Assembly (NCBI GenBank): GCA_963557785.1
Contig: CAUWBF010000002.1
Span: 124,001 to 188,000, forward strand
DNA length: 64,000 nt
Direction of reading: 5' to 3'
Source of the DNA: Merdicola sp963557785
GTDB lineage: Bacteria > Bacillota > Clostridia > TANB77 > CAG-508
In this document: positions 43,423-52,962 of the stretch, in pieces
Numbering within the stretch: position 1 is the stretch's first letter
Layout: each line of letters begins with the position of its first letter
Program-made: the position numbers and the translations under genes
Notes under the pieces: generated by a model
Database searches by the model: none
Seen by the model: the letters and a program-made list of their open reading frames with translations, nothing else
Told to the model about the DNA's origin: nothing

Positions 43423-44094
43423 ATGAAATTAGAAGAATTAGAAAAAAGGATAGACTATCATTTTGAAAATGAACAATTATTAAAAACAGCATTAACGCAT
43501 ACTTCATATGCATATGAAAATAATGTTAAAAGTAATGAAAAACTAGAATTTTTAGGAGATAGCATATTAGAGTTCATATCTAGTAAATATTTATACAATA
43601 AATATCAAAAATTAAATGAAGGAGAAATGACTAAAGTTAGAGCAACTGTAGTATGTGAAAAGAGTTTATATAAAATTGCAACATTGCATAATTTTAGTGA
43701 TTTCTTATATTTAGGAAAAAGTGAACTTTCAAACACATTAAGTAAAAGAGAAGCAATCTTAGCAGATAGTGTTGAAGCAGTTATAGCTGCAATATATTTA
43801 GATGGTGGATTAGATGAAGCAGAAAAATTTATTATAAACAATTTAGAGGAAGAAATAGAAATTGCAACTAAAAATGTAGGATTAAAAGATTATAAAACGG
43901 TATTACAAGAAAAGTTACAAAAAAATGGTACAGTGCATATAGAATATAATATCATAAATGAGGAAGGACCAGATCATAGCAAGATTTTTACAGCAGAGGT
44001 AAAATGCAACAGTAAAAAATTGGCAGTAGGTCAAGGAACTTCAAAAAAAGCAGCAGAAATGGAAGCAGCCAAAATCGCATTAGATAATTTATAG
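43423..44094 (+). CDS. rnc: Ribonuclease III
   Basis: 223-residue double-stranded RNA endonuclease for rRNA and mRNA processing. Signature EKLEFLGDSILEFI (about 39-52) holds catalytic Glu and Asp; LADSVEAVIAAIYLDGG is the second half of the site. The C-terminal dsRNA-binding domain (about 155-223) has GTSKKAAEMEAAKIAL. GGTGG lies before the ATG. The radical SAM gene follows after 28 bp; smc and ftsY, usual next genes, are absent. Confidence 0.96.
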   Translation: MKLEELEKRIDYHFENEQLLKTALTHTSYAYENNVKSNEKLEFLGDSILEFISSKYLYNKYQKLNEGEMTKVRATVVCEKSLYKIATLHNFSDFLYLGKSELSNTLSKREAILADSVEAVIAAIYLDGGLDEAEKFIINNLEEEIEIATKNVGLKDYKTVLQEKLQKNGTVHIEYNIINEEGPDHSKIFTAEVKCNSKKLAVGQGTSKKAAEMEAAKIALDNL

Positions 44095-44122
44095 AAAATA
44101 GATAAATAGAAGGGAGAATCAC

Positions 44123-45199
44123 ATGAAAAGGCAATATGTAATTCCAATTTTTGTACCACATTTAGGATGTCCTCATGATTGCATTTTTTGTAATCAAAAG
44201 AGTATCAGTGGACAAAAGAAACCAATAACAGCAAAAGATGTAAAAGATACAATAGAAGAATATTTAAAAAGTTTTAAAGAAGAGGATTCATATAAAGAAG
44301 TTGCATTTTTTGGAGGCAGCTTTACAGGTATAGAACCTGAAAAACAAGAGGAATTATTAAGTGCTGCATATGAATACATAAAGGATAAAAAAATAGACTC
44401 TATTCGTATATCTACTAGACCAGATTATATTAACAAAGAAATATTAAAAAGATTAAAAAAATATAAAGTAAAAACTATTGAATTAGGTGTACAATCTACA
44501 AATAACTACGTACTTACTACAGCAGAAAGAGGACATACTTTTGAGGATGTAAAAAAAGCATCCAAACTTATAAGATGGTATGGATTTGAATTAGGACATC
44601 AAATGATGGTAGGTTTGCCAGATAGTACAAAACAAGATGAATTAAATACAGCAAAAGATTTAATAAAACTTAAACCTAAAATAGTTAGAATATATCCTGT
44701 ATTAGTAGTAAAAAATACTAAATTAGAAAAAGAATATAATAATGGAGAATATGAGCCTTTATCACTAGTACAAGCTGTTGAAAGATGTAAAGAAATAGTA
44801 TATTTATTTAATAAAAAGAAAATTAAAGTAATAAGAATAGGACTTCAAAACACTACAGAAATTTCCAGTCCAGATGATGAAAATAGTGAAGTAGTTGCAG
44901 GACCATTTCATCCAGCATTTAGACAATTAGTAGAATCTAGTATATGGTATGACAGCATACTAGATAGAATAAAAGCATATAATGTAAAAGTGAAAGAAGT
45001 AGAAATAATTGTTAATCCTGAAGATATTAATAATGTAATTGGTCATAAAAAAGAAAATTTAAACAAGTTATTAGATACATATGATGTTATTCTAAAAGTA
45101 ACCGGAAGTGAAAAAATAAAACAAGGTAAATCAGAAATGCGTGTATTAAAGACATATTCAGACTTTCTTGAAGATGAAAGAAAAAGAGTAACTAAATAG
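44123..45199 (+). CDS. Radical SAM protein, Elp3-like
   Basis: 358-residue radical S-adenosylmethionine enzyme. The [4Fe-4S] motif is CPHDCIFC (Cys16, Cys20, Cys23), followed by FFGGSFTG, ISTRPDYI and GVQSTNNYVL, as in Elp3/YhcC-like proteins. It lacks the GNAT acetyltransferase half of true Elp3. This family is found between rnc and smc in many Clostridia; its substrate is not established. GGGAGAAT lies upstream of the ATG. Confidence 0.88.
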   Translation: MKRQYVIPIFVPHLGCPHDCIFCNQKSISGQKKPITAKDVKDTIEEYLKSFKEEDSYKEVAFFGGSFTGIEPEKQEELLSAAYEYIKDKKIDSIRISTRPDYINKEILKRLKKYKVKTIELGVQSTNNYVLTTAERGHTFEDVKKASKLIRWYGFELGHQMMVGLPDSTKQDELNTAKDLIKLKPKIVRIYPVLVVKNTKLEKEYNNGEYEPLSLVQAVERCKEIVYLFNKKKIKVIRIGLQNTTEISSPDDENSEVVAGPFHPAFRQLVESSIWYDSILDRIKAYNVKVKEVEIIVNPEDINNVIGHKKENLNKLLDTYDVILKVTGSEKIKQGKSEMRVLKTYSDFLEDERKRVTK

Positions 45200-45203
45200 T
45201 ATA

Positions 45204-45247
45204 AAATCACCTATATTACAAATAATTGTAGTATAGGTGATTTTTTT
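45204..45247 (+). terminator. Terminator of rnc operon whose 3' arm holds the yitT Shine-Dalgarno
   Basis: AAATCACCTATA (45204-45215) pairs with TATAGGTGATTT (45232-45243), with a further inner TACAA/TTGTA stem, then seven T. AGGTGA at 45235-45240 is the only SD-like site for the ATG at 45248. Confidence 0.8.
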
Positions 45248-46117
45248 ATGAATTGGAAACTAAAAAGGGCTAGTATATTTTTTAGAAGGAATATACCAGA
45301 ATACTTATATTTTATTTTAGGGATTATATTTATGGCAGGGGGAACTTCTTGGCTTTTATTACCGAACCAGCTGTCTACAGGAGGATTTGCAGGAATTGGA
45401 ACTATAACATATTATTTATTTAATTTACCTGTAGGGATGGTAATGTTTATACTTAATGTACCATTATTTATTTTAACAATTTACAAATTAGGTATAAAAA
45501 GTTTAATAAAGACAATAGTAGGTTCTGGATTATATTCTTTGTTTATAGATTTATTTGATAAATTAAGACCAATTACTAATGATAGATTTTTAGCATGTAT
45601 ATATGGAGGAATTATAATAGGTTTAGGAACTGCATTTGTTCTAAAAGGAAAAGGAACTACAGGAGGTACCGAACTTGTAGGTACACTTTTAAAAGAATTT
45701 AATTTAAAAATGAAGTTAGGAAGTATTATAGTCATAATTGATATTATTATAGTTGTATTAAATATGCTTCTATTAAAAGAAATAGAAATAGGTTTATATT
45801 CAGCGATTGCAATATATATAATGGGAAAAATGATAGATATTATATTTGAAGGGACAGACTTTACAAAATTATTATTTATTGTTTCAGATAAAAATGAACA
45901 AATTGCGAAAAAAATAGGTAATATACTTAGAAGAGGTACTACTGGTTTATTTGGAAAAGGAATGTATACGGATAAGGAAAAAATGATTCTTATGTGTGCA
46001 GCTAATAGAAGAGATGTAATAAGGGTTAAAGAAATTGTTCATAGTATTGACAATAAATCGTTTATAATAATAACAAATGCAAGAGAAGTGTTAGGAAAAG
46101 GATTTAAAAAAGAATGA
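45248..46117 (+). CDS. YitT family membrane protein
   Basis: 289-residue protein with five or six membrane helices (about 16-170) and a C-terminal cytoplasmic DUF2179 domain (about 205-289, GTTGLFGKGMYTDKEKMILMCAANRRDV). Motifs GGTSWLLLPNQLSTGGFAGI and GKGTTGGTELVG are typical. Transport has been suggested for the family, but substrate is unknown. The AGGTGA before the ATG lies in the arm of the preceding terminator hairpin, so translation of readthrough mRNA may be limited. No separate promoter was identified. Confidence 0.9.
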   Translation: MNWKLKRASIFFRRNIPEYLYFILGIIFMAGGTSWLLLPNQLSTGGFAGIGTITYYLFNLPVGMVMFILNVPLFILTIYKLGIKSLIKTIVGSGLYSLFIDLFDKLRPITNDRFLACIYGGIIIGLGTAFVLKGKGTTGGTELVGTLLKEFNLKMKLGSIIVIIDIIIVVLNMLLLKEIEIGLYSAIAIYIMGKMIDIIFEGTDFTKLLFIVSDKNEQIAKKIGNILRRGTTGLFGKGMYTDKEKMILMCAANRRDVIRVKEIVHSIDNKSFIIITNAREVLGKGFKKE

Positions 46118-46146
46118 CAATATTATTTTTCATTGTCATTCTTTTT
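46107..46146. terminator. Bidirectional terminator, yitT / GGDEF gene
   Basis: AAAAAGAATGACAAT (46107-46121) and ATTGTCATTCTTTTT (46132-46146), a perfect 15-bp stem that overlaps the coding ends of both convergent genes. Confidence 0.85.
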
Positions 46147-47673
46147 ATTTTGTTCATTTTCAAATTCTTTATTAGATAAAATAGCTTGATTAACAAGTGA
46201 AACAGCTAATTGTTCTAGAAACCACTTTTGAGAATTTATATCAGAAGATGTAGGACAGTAATTCATAAAGAAATCTACAGTGTCAGCTATAAATAAATCT
46301 AAAGATTCTTTAGTTTCTATTGTATCTAAAGAAGATTCTAATAATTTAGATTTCTTAATATTTAAGTCTTGAGAGATATTATTTAATGCTTCATTATATG
46401 TTATGGATGTATCTGTTGAATATGAAGCAACAATTTGCATAGGATTTATATTTACAGCATTAATTGAAGAAAGAAAATTAAAAGATTCCTTAGGAGATAA
46501 AGTTGTTTCACCTAATATAATTAGAAAGTCTCCACCTTTCGTATTAAAAATATAATTTTTACTTTCATCAAATGAAGCGATGTCTGTATCAAATTCTATG
46601 CCACAAATCTCATATAGTGAATCTTCTATTTCGGCAGATAATTCCGCAAGCTTTTGATCTGTTTCAAAATGAGAAGTTTTAGAATTACAGTCTTTTATAC
46701 CAGTAACTTCTAAACACATAATTGTAGCTGGTCTATAAGTAGATTGATTAATTTTAGGTTTAAAGAACAAATCATAATAAGTACTATCAAAGAAGTTACT
46801 ATTAGGATTTAGAATAAGTTCCTTAAATAATTTATTAATTTGTGTTGGATAAATCTTAGAAAGAGTATCTGCTAATTTGTCTTCTCCTTCATCAGTTATA
46901 TAATCAAAAAGTAAATTTGCTTGTGAAGGTGTGAATAATGGAGCAGTAGAAGTAGTTAACGGAGAAAAAAGCTCTGAATTCTTTGCAGATACTTTTAGTT
47001 GTCTAAATTCATCCGAGATTATTAAATCAAAAGCAGATTTCATAGCAGATTTTCCTAGTTTAGTAATGTGCTCTGTATCAAGTTTTATTTTATTTGAAAA
47101 TCTATAATTATTAAAAAACTTAGCCAAATTATCATCTAGTTTTTGTTGCATAATTTCTGGAGAGTATTCTGCAGAATGAGATTCTAGTTTTGCAATACTT
47201 TCTCTTTGCTCAGCAAGTACATACATATCGTATATATTAGATGCTTCTGTAGATTCTACAATTCCAAAAGACATGGTTAAATATTTATTAGGAGAGCTTT
47301 CTAGTATATTAGATGCAGAACTAATAGAATTTTTTATATCAGCTATTTTAGAATTAGGAGATAAAAATATAAATTCATCACCAGCACCAGCCATTCTTAT
47401 AGTTATAGTATCGCTAGGTAATTGTTCTTGAATAACGGATATAGAATCTACAATAGCTTTAGTTCCAGCATCTTCACCATATTGCTTATTGAATTTACCA
47501 AGTCCATTAAAATCTCCATAGGTAAGAGTATAATCTTCCTCAGCTTCTGAAAAAATAGGTACAAATATGTTTTTAAACATTTGATTTAAATAAACTCTAT
47601 TTCTACATGGTAAATCAGAAGAAAGATGTTTAATTGCTCTTAGCATAATTTTTGGCTCTATTTTACGTTTCAT
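46123..47673 (-). CDS. Tandem GGDEF-like protein
   Basis: 516-residue cytoplasmic protein. The first domain (about 15-170) has the cyclase fold signatures YGDFNGLGKFNKQYGEDAG and RMAGAGDEFIFL, so the catalytic loop reads AGDEF with two extra residues before it. A second, more degenerate copy (about 330-450) has IMCLEVTGIKDCN and TKGGDFLIIL. Either may bind or make cyclic dinucleotides, or be a degenerate sensor; this cannot be settled by eye. No membrane span, PAS or REC domain seen. Start supported by AAAGGAG upstream. It is divergent from the glycosylase gene. Confidence 0.75.
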   Translation of the reverse strand: MKRKIEPKIMLRAIKHLSSDLPCRNRVYLNQMFKNIFVPIFSEAEEDYTLTYGDFNGLGKFNKQYGEDAGTKAIVDSISVIQEQLPSDTITIRMAGAGDEFIFLSPNSKIADIKNSISSASNILESSPNKYLTMSFGIVESTEASNIYDMYVLAEQRESIAKLESHSAEYSPEIMQQKLDDNLAKFFNNYRFSNKIKLDTEHITKLGKSAMKSAFDLIISDEFRQLKVSAKNSELFSPLTTSTAPLFTPSQANLLFDYITDEGEDKLADTLSKIYPTQINKLFKELILNPNSNFFDSTYYDLFFKPKINQSTYRPATIMCLEVTGIKDCNSKTSHFETDQKLAELSAEIEDSLYEICGIEFDTDIASFDESKNYIFNTKGGDFLIILGETTLSPKESFNFLSSINAVNINPMQIVASYSTDTSITYNEALNNISQDLNIKKSKLLESSLDTIETKESLDLFIADTVDFFMNYCPTSSDINSQKWFLEQLAVSLVNQAILSNKEFENEQNKKNDNEK

Positions 47674-47800
47674 AAAAATACTCCTTTTATATAAATTATT
47701 TTATTACAAGAGAAAAATAAAATCAATAAAAATAGATGGAAACATTTAAAATTTATAGGAAATAAGATATAATAATATTATATTGTTAGAAGGAGAAAAT

Positions 47801-48670
47801 ATGAAAGAGCAAAAATATATATTAAAAAATCCAGATACATTTGTTTTGAAAGATATTTTTGAATGTGGTCAATGCTTTAGATGGAATATAGAATCTGATG
47901 GAAGTTATACAGGAGTTATAAAAGATGGTATTATAAATGTAAAACAGGATTCAAAGGATTTTATATTTTCTGGAATTTGCAAAGAAAATATAGAAAAAGT
48001 AATAATAAATTATTTTGATTTAAACAGAGATTATAAAAATATAAAAATGAAATTATCTAGAATTGATGAAAATCTAAAGAAAAGTATTGAATATGGAAAG
48101 GGTATAAGAATTTTAAATCAAGACCTTTGGGAAACTATTATTTCTTTTATAATATCAGCTAATAATAATATTCCAAGAATAAAAGGAATTATAGAAAGAT
48201 TATCTGAAAATTATGGTAATGAAATTATATGGAGAGGTAAGAAATATTATACATTTCCAACACCAGAGCAATTAGAAAATGTAACTGTGGCAGATTATAG
48301 AAAATTAGGTTTAGGATTTAGAGATATAAGATTATATGAAACAACTCATATGGTAGTTAATAAAGAAATAGATTTAAAAGAATTAGAAAATGAAGGAACA
48401 CAGGTTGTTAGAGACAAATTACTTACTTTATCAGGTGTAGGACCAAAAGTTGCAGATTGTATATTATTATTTTCTACATTAAAACGATTTGAAGTATTTC
48501 CAATAGATGTATGGGTTAGAAGAGTTATGAATGAGTTATATATAAAAAGTAATGATGAAAATAAAGTTAGCAAAAAGCAAATCATGAACATAGCTAATGA
48601 AAAATTTGGTAATATGGCAGGAATTGCTCAACAATATTTATTCTATTGGAAAAGGGAAGATGCTATATAA
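47801..48670 (+). CDS. 8-oxoguanine DNA glycosylase/AP lyase type (HhH-GPD)
   Basis: 289-residue base-excision repair enzyme. An N-terminal OGG-type domain (LKDIFECGQCFRW) is followed by the HhH-GPD domain: helix-hairpin-helix LSGVGPKVADCILLF with the catalytic Lys and PIDVWVRR with the catalytic Asp. This order is that of the clostridial OGG1-like enzymes. The ATG at 47801 with AAGGAG upstream is preferred to an in-frame TTG at 47783. No Fe-S cluster cysteines seen, unlike MutY/Nth. Confidence 0.9.
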   Translation: MKEQKYILKNPDTFVLKDIFECGQCFRWNIESDGSYTGVIKDGIINVKQDSKDFIFSGICKENIEKVIINYFDLNRDYKNIKMKLSRIDENLKKSIEYGKGIRILNQDLWETIISFIISANNNIPRIKGIIERLSENYGNEIIWRGKKYYTFPTPEQLENVTVADYRKLGLGFRDIRLYETTHMVVNKEIDLKELENEGTQVVRDKLLTLSGVGPKVADCILLFSTLKRFEVFPIDVWVRRVMNELYIKSNDENKVSKKQIMNIANEKFGNMAGIAQQYLFYWKREDAI

Positions 48671-48742
48671 AAATCAGATAAAATATGGTATAATAAAAAA
48701 GAACTGCAAATTTAGCACTAACTTTTGAAGGAGGCGACAGAT

Positions 48743-48862
48743 ATGAAAAAGGCAGTAAAGGTAGTCCTCATAATAGGGACAGTACTTTTTGTAGCCCTGA
48801 TATTTTTTCCAAGACCAGAAACAGTTAAAATATCTGATTATTTAAAATCAAATGGCTGGTAA
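48743..48862 (+). CDS. 39-residue single-span membrane peptide
   Basis: MKKAVKVVLIIGTVLFVALIFFPRPETV... ending SNGW. One membrane helix (about 5-22) and a short outside tail. A strong GGAGG with good spacing and a terminator directly after support a real small gene. Codons such as GTC, CTC, GGG and GCC are unlike its AT-rich neighbours. No family recognised. Confidence 0.6.
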   Translation: MKKAVKVVLIIGTVLFVALIFFPRPETVKISDYLKSNGW

Positions 48863-48885
48863 AAGTGAAAAGGAAAAAAAGAGAG

Positions 48886-48921
48886 AGCGGAGATCTTTTA
48901 TTTATGAGATCTGCGCTTTTT
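48886..48921 (+). terminator. Terminator of the 39-residue gene
   Basis: AGCGGAGATCT (48886-48896) pairs with AGATCTGCGCT (48907-48917) with one mismatch, then T-run. Confidence 0.75.
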
Positions 48922-48997
48922 CTATAATATAGATAGAAAAATTTATTACTTTATGATATAGTTAGTGTAATAAATTGATAAAATTGGAGGAATAGTT

Positions 48998-49585
48998 ATG
49001 AGTAATTATTTTATTATACATGGATCATTAGGAAATCCAAATGAAAACTGGTTTCCTTGGCTTACTGAGAATCTAATTAAAGAAGGAAAAAATGTTATAA
49101 TACCTAGTTTCCCAGGACCAGAAGAACAAAATTATGATAACTGGTCTAAATTATTAAAATATTATTTTGATTTAGGTTTGATAAATGAAGATACTGTATT
49201 TATATGCCATAGTATAGCACCTATATTTATTTGTAAATTCTTAATAAAAAATAAAATAGAAGTAAAAGCACTAATATCAGTAGCTGGATTTAATGCACTA
49301 TTAAATAGTGAGTTAGATAAAATAAATGAAACATTTTTAATGGAAGAAAAAGAATTATTAAAAATAGAAAAATATGTAAGATATATATATTGTTTCTATA
49401 GTGATAATGATCCATATATTCCAAGAGATGAACTAGAGAAGTTTATATATTATGTTAAAGGAGCAAAATGTCTAATAAAAGATGCAGGACATTTTAATAC
49501 TGCATCAAATTATAAAGAATTTCCACAAATGTTAGAAGCATTAGATAAAATGGAAAAAAGTGCGTTTAAAAGAGAACTTTTATAA
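48998..49585 (+). CDS. Alpha/beta hydrolase, RBBP9/YdeN-like
   Basis: 195-residue serine hydrolase. The nucleophile motif is CHSIAP (in place of the usual GHSxG), the acid is in YSDNDPYIP and the histidine in AGHFN, giving a complete triad in RBBP9-like order. The opening FIIHGSLGNPNENWFPW is typical. Substrate unknown. GGAGG lies before the ATG. addB follows after 17 bp, perhaps cotranscribed. Confidence 0.85.
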   Translation: MSNYFIIHGSLGNPNENWFPWLTENLIKEGKNVIIPSFPGPEEQNYDNWSKLLKYYFDLGLINEDTVFICHSIAPIFICKFLIKNKIEVKALISVAGFNALLNSELDKINETFLMEEKELLKIEKYVRYIYCFYSDNDPYIPRDELEKFIYYVKGAKCLIKDAGHFNTASNYKEFPQMLEALDKMEKSAFKRELL

Positions 49586-49602
49586 TTATGGGGTGAAAAA
49601 AT

Positions 49603-52600
49603 TTGAGTCTTAAGCTAATTTATGGTAGGGCTGGAAGCGGAAAAAGTGAATATTGTTTTAATAGAATAGCAGAAGAAATAAATACAAATAAAATTTTTAT
49701 TATAACACCTGAACAATTTTCATTTACAGCGGAAAAGAAATTAATGAATGCTATAAAGACAAACTCCGTATTTAATGCGGAGGTAATAACATTTAATCGT
49801 ATGGCTTATAGAATAATGCAAGAGATTGGATTTGCAAACAAAACAAATCTTACAAAATGTGGAAAAGCCATGCTTATTTATGATGTTTTAAACAAGAATA
49901 AAAATAGACTAAAGTTTTTAGGTAAAAATAATGAAAATATAGAAATTGTTGGTAAGAGTATTACTGAATTTAAAAAACATGGTATAACAGTTCAAATGTT
50001 AAAAGATGAAATAGAAAATCAACAAGATGAATATTTAAAACTTAAACTAAAAGATATGCTATTAGTTTATGAAGAATTTCAAAATTCTATTATTCAAAAA
50101 TATATAGATGAAAATGATACACTTACAATACTTTCGGAGTATATCGATAAAGTAGATTTATTAAAAGATTCAATTATATATATAGACGAATTTGTAGGAT
50201 TTACAACTCAAGAATATAATATAATAGAAAAAATACTTAAGATTGCAAAATGTGTTAATATAACTATTTGCTCAGATGATATAGAAGTAACATCTAACCC
50301 AGAAAAAGATGTATTTTACGCAAATAAAATAACAGCAGAAAAATTAATAAATATTGCTAAAAAAAATGATATAAAAATAGCTGAAAACATATGCTTAAAT
50401 AATATTTACAGATATCATAATGAAGAACTAAAACATTTAGAAAGTAATATATTTGAAATACCATATAGAAAATATGACAAAAATGTAGAAAATATAAGTA
50501 TATTTTTAGCTAATAATCAATATACAGAGATAGAATATATAGCAAAAAATATTCTAAAATTAGTAAGAGATAATAAATATAGATACAACAATATAGCAGT
50601 AATTACTAAAAATATCGATACATATTCTAGTTTAATTAAAGCAATTTTTAGTAAATATAATATACCTGTATTTATAGATGAAAAAAAAGACTTATCTCAA
50701 AATTTAATAGTAAAATATTTAATTTCTATTTTAGATATTTTTAGTAAAAATTGGTCTTATGAGAGTGTATTTAATTACTTAAAAATAGGACTTAATGATA
50801 TTGAACAAGAAGAAATATATAAGCTTGAAAATTATTGTACAAAATGGGGAATAACAGGAAATAAGTGGTACAAAAGTGACTGGAATTTTGGAATTTTAGA
50901 CGAAGCAAATGAAACTCAAGTAAAAAGATTTAATGTATTAAGAAGAAAAATAGTAGATCCATTACTTAATTTTAAGAACAAGATAATACAAAATAAAACA
51001 GCAAAAGAGATAACAAAATTACTATATGAATTTTTAATAGAAATGAATATAGAGGAGAAAATTGCAAGTAAGATAGAAAAGTTAGAAAGATTAGGACTAA
51101 TAGAACTAGCAAATGAATATAAATCAAGCTTTAAAAATATTATAGATGTTTTTGATGAGATAGTTCTAATATTCCAAGATGAAAGAATTACATTTGAAAA
51201 ATATACCGAAATATTAAAGATTGGTTTAAAAAATAGTGGACTAGGTAAAATTCCAGCTACACAAGATCAAGTTATAATAGGCGATATAGATAGATCAAGA
51301 AGTCATAAGGTAAAAGCAATATTTCTTATAGGACTAAATGATGGAATGTTTCCAAGTGTAAATAAAAATGAAGGATTTTTTAGCGATAAAGATAGAGAAA
51401 AACTAAAAGAGAATAATATAGAATTAGCAAAAGGAACATTAGAACAAATCTATGATGATAATTTTAATATATACAAAGCTTTTACAACAGCAGAAGAAAA
51501 AATATATTTATCATATTCATCATTAGATTCAGAAGGAAAAACATTAAGACCATCAATATTTATATCAAAAATAAAAAAGATTTTTCCTCATATTAAAGAA
51601 ACAAGTGATGATTTAGAAGAAAATGATGATATTTTAAATCAAGAAACAACATTTGATTTATTAATTCAAAAAATAAATGAATTTAATGAGGGAAAAGAAA
51701 TAGATGAAAGATGGATATATATATATAAATACTATGAAAATAATAGTATTTGGAAATCAAAATTGCAAAAAAGCTTAAAAGGTCTTAATTATACTAATAT
51801 TCCAGATAATATCGAGAAAGTATATACAGATAAATTATATGGAGATACATTACATACAACAATATCTAGATTAGAGCAATATAGAAGCTGTCCTTTTTCT
51901 TTTTATTTAAAATATGGACTAAACTTAAATGAAAAAGAAACCTTTACAATTAGAAATATAGATACTGGAACATTTATGCATGATGTAATAGATGAACTTT
52001 TTGATACTATAAAAAATAGAAATATAGATGTAAAAGCAGTTTCAGATGATTATTTAGACACATTAGTAAAAAATATCATAGAAGAAAAACTAAATATGGA
52101 TAAAAATTATGTATTAAATGGAACTTCAAAATTTAAAGTACTTACAGAAAGATTAATAAAAGTAGTTTCTTTATCGATAAAATATATTATTGAAGGTTTA
52201 AGAAATACAGATTTTAAAGTAATTGGTAATGAAGTAGAATTTAAAACTGGAAAAGCATATCCACCAATTAAACTAGAATTAGATAATGGAAAAAGAGTTG
52301 AGATAACAGGAAAAATTGATAGAATAGATTTAGGAAAAACTTTAGATGGAAAATATATACGAATTATAGATTATAAATCATCAGTAAAAAATATAGATTT
52401 AAATGAAGTTATTTCTGGTGTACAATTGCAATTACTAACATACCTAGATGCAACTTGTGAAAATGACGATGTATTACCAGCAGGGGTGTTATATTTTAAT
52501 TTAATAGATCCAATAATTAAAGCAAATAAACCATTGACAGATGAGCAAATAGAACAAGAAATAAAGAAAAAATTTAAAATGAATGGTTTAATTTTAGCTG

Positions 52601-52962
52601 ATATAAATGTTGTAAAAATGATGGATAAAAAATTGGAAAATGGAGCATCAGATACTATACCTGTATATTTAGATAAAGAAGGAAATATTAGTAATTCAAA
52701 GTCTAGTACAGTAACAAAAGAACAATTTAATTTACTACAAAAGTATGTAAAAAAGACAATAAAAGAAATTTCTAAAGAATTATATAATGGAAATATAGAT
52801 TTAAAGCCATATTTCAATTTGAAAAGTAAAAAAACTCCGTGTGATTATTGCGAATACAAGGCAGTATGTCAATTTGATACAAGCTTATGTGGAAATAAAT
52901 ATAATTACATTGGAAACTTAGATAAAAATTTGATTTTAGATATGATAAAGGAGTCTAAATAA
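49603..52962 (+). CDS. addB: ATP-dependent helicase/nuclease subunit AddB
   Basis: 1119-residue subunit of the AddAB enzyme that processes double-strand breaks for recombination. Walker A GRAGSGKS (8-15) and GDIDRSRSHKVKAIFLIGLNDGMFP lie in the helicase-like part. The RecB-type nuclease end has GKIDRID and DYKSS. Iron-sulphur cysteines are SCPFSF and CDYCEYKAVC near the C-terminus. TTG start with GGGGTG upstream. The partner addA normally follows; here pgeF overlaps the stop by 1 bp, so addA is elsewhere or absent. Confidence 0.94.
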   Translation: MSLKLIYGRAGSGKSEYCFNRIAEEINTNKIFIITPEQFSFTAEKKLMNAIKTNSVFNAEVITFNRMAYRIMQEIGFANKTNLTKCGKAMLIYDVLNKNKNRLKFLGKNNENIEIVGKSITEFKKHGITVQMLKDEIENQQDEYLKLKLKDMLLVYEEFQNSIIQKYIDENDTLTILSEYIDKVDLLKDSIIYIDEFVGFTTQEYNIIEKILKIAKCVNITICSDDIEVTSNPEKDVFYANKITAEKLINIAKKNDIKIAENICLNNIYRYHNEELKHLESNIFEIPYRKYDKNVENISIFLANNQYTEIEYIAKNILKLVRDNKYRYNNIAVITKNIDTYSSLIKAIFSKYNIPVFIDEKKDLSQNLIVKYLISILDIFSKNWSYESVFNYLKIGLNDIEQEEIYKLENYCTKWGITGNKWYKSDWNFGILDEANETQVKRFNVLRRKIVDPLLNFKNKIIQNKTAKEITKLLYEFLIEMNIEEKIASKIEKLERLGLIELANEYKSSFKNIIDVFDEIVLIFQDERITFEKYTEILKIGLKNSGLGKIPATQDQVIIGDIDRSRSHKVKAIFLIGLNDGMFPSVNKNEGFFSDKDREKLKENNIELAKGTLEQIYDDNFNIYKAFTTAEEKIYLSYSSLDSEGKTLRPSIFISKIKKIFPHIKETSDDLEENDDILNQETTFDLLIQKINEFNEGKEIDERWIYIYKYYENNSIWKSKLQKSLKGLNYTNIPDNIEKVYTDKLYGDTLHTTISRLEQYRSCPFSFYLKYGLNLNEKETFTIRNIDTGTFMHDVIDELFDTIKNRNIDVKAVSDDYLDTLVKNIIEEKLNMDKNYVLNGTSKFKVLTERLIKVVSLSIKYIIEGLRNTDFKVIGNEVEFKTGKAYPPIKLELDNGKRVEITGKIDRIDLGKTLDGKYIRIIDYKSSVKNIDLNEVISGVQLQLLTYLDATCENDDVLPAGVLYFNLIDPIIKANKPLTDEQIEQEIKKKFKMNGLILADINVVKMMDKKLENGASDTIPVYLDKEGNISNSKSSTVTKEQFNLLQKYVKKTIKEISKELYNGNIDLKPYFNLKSKKTPCDYCEYKAVCQFDTSLCGNKYNYIGNLDKNLILDMIKESK

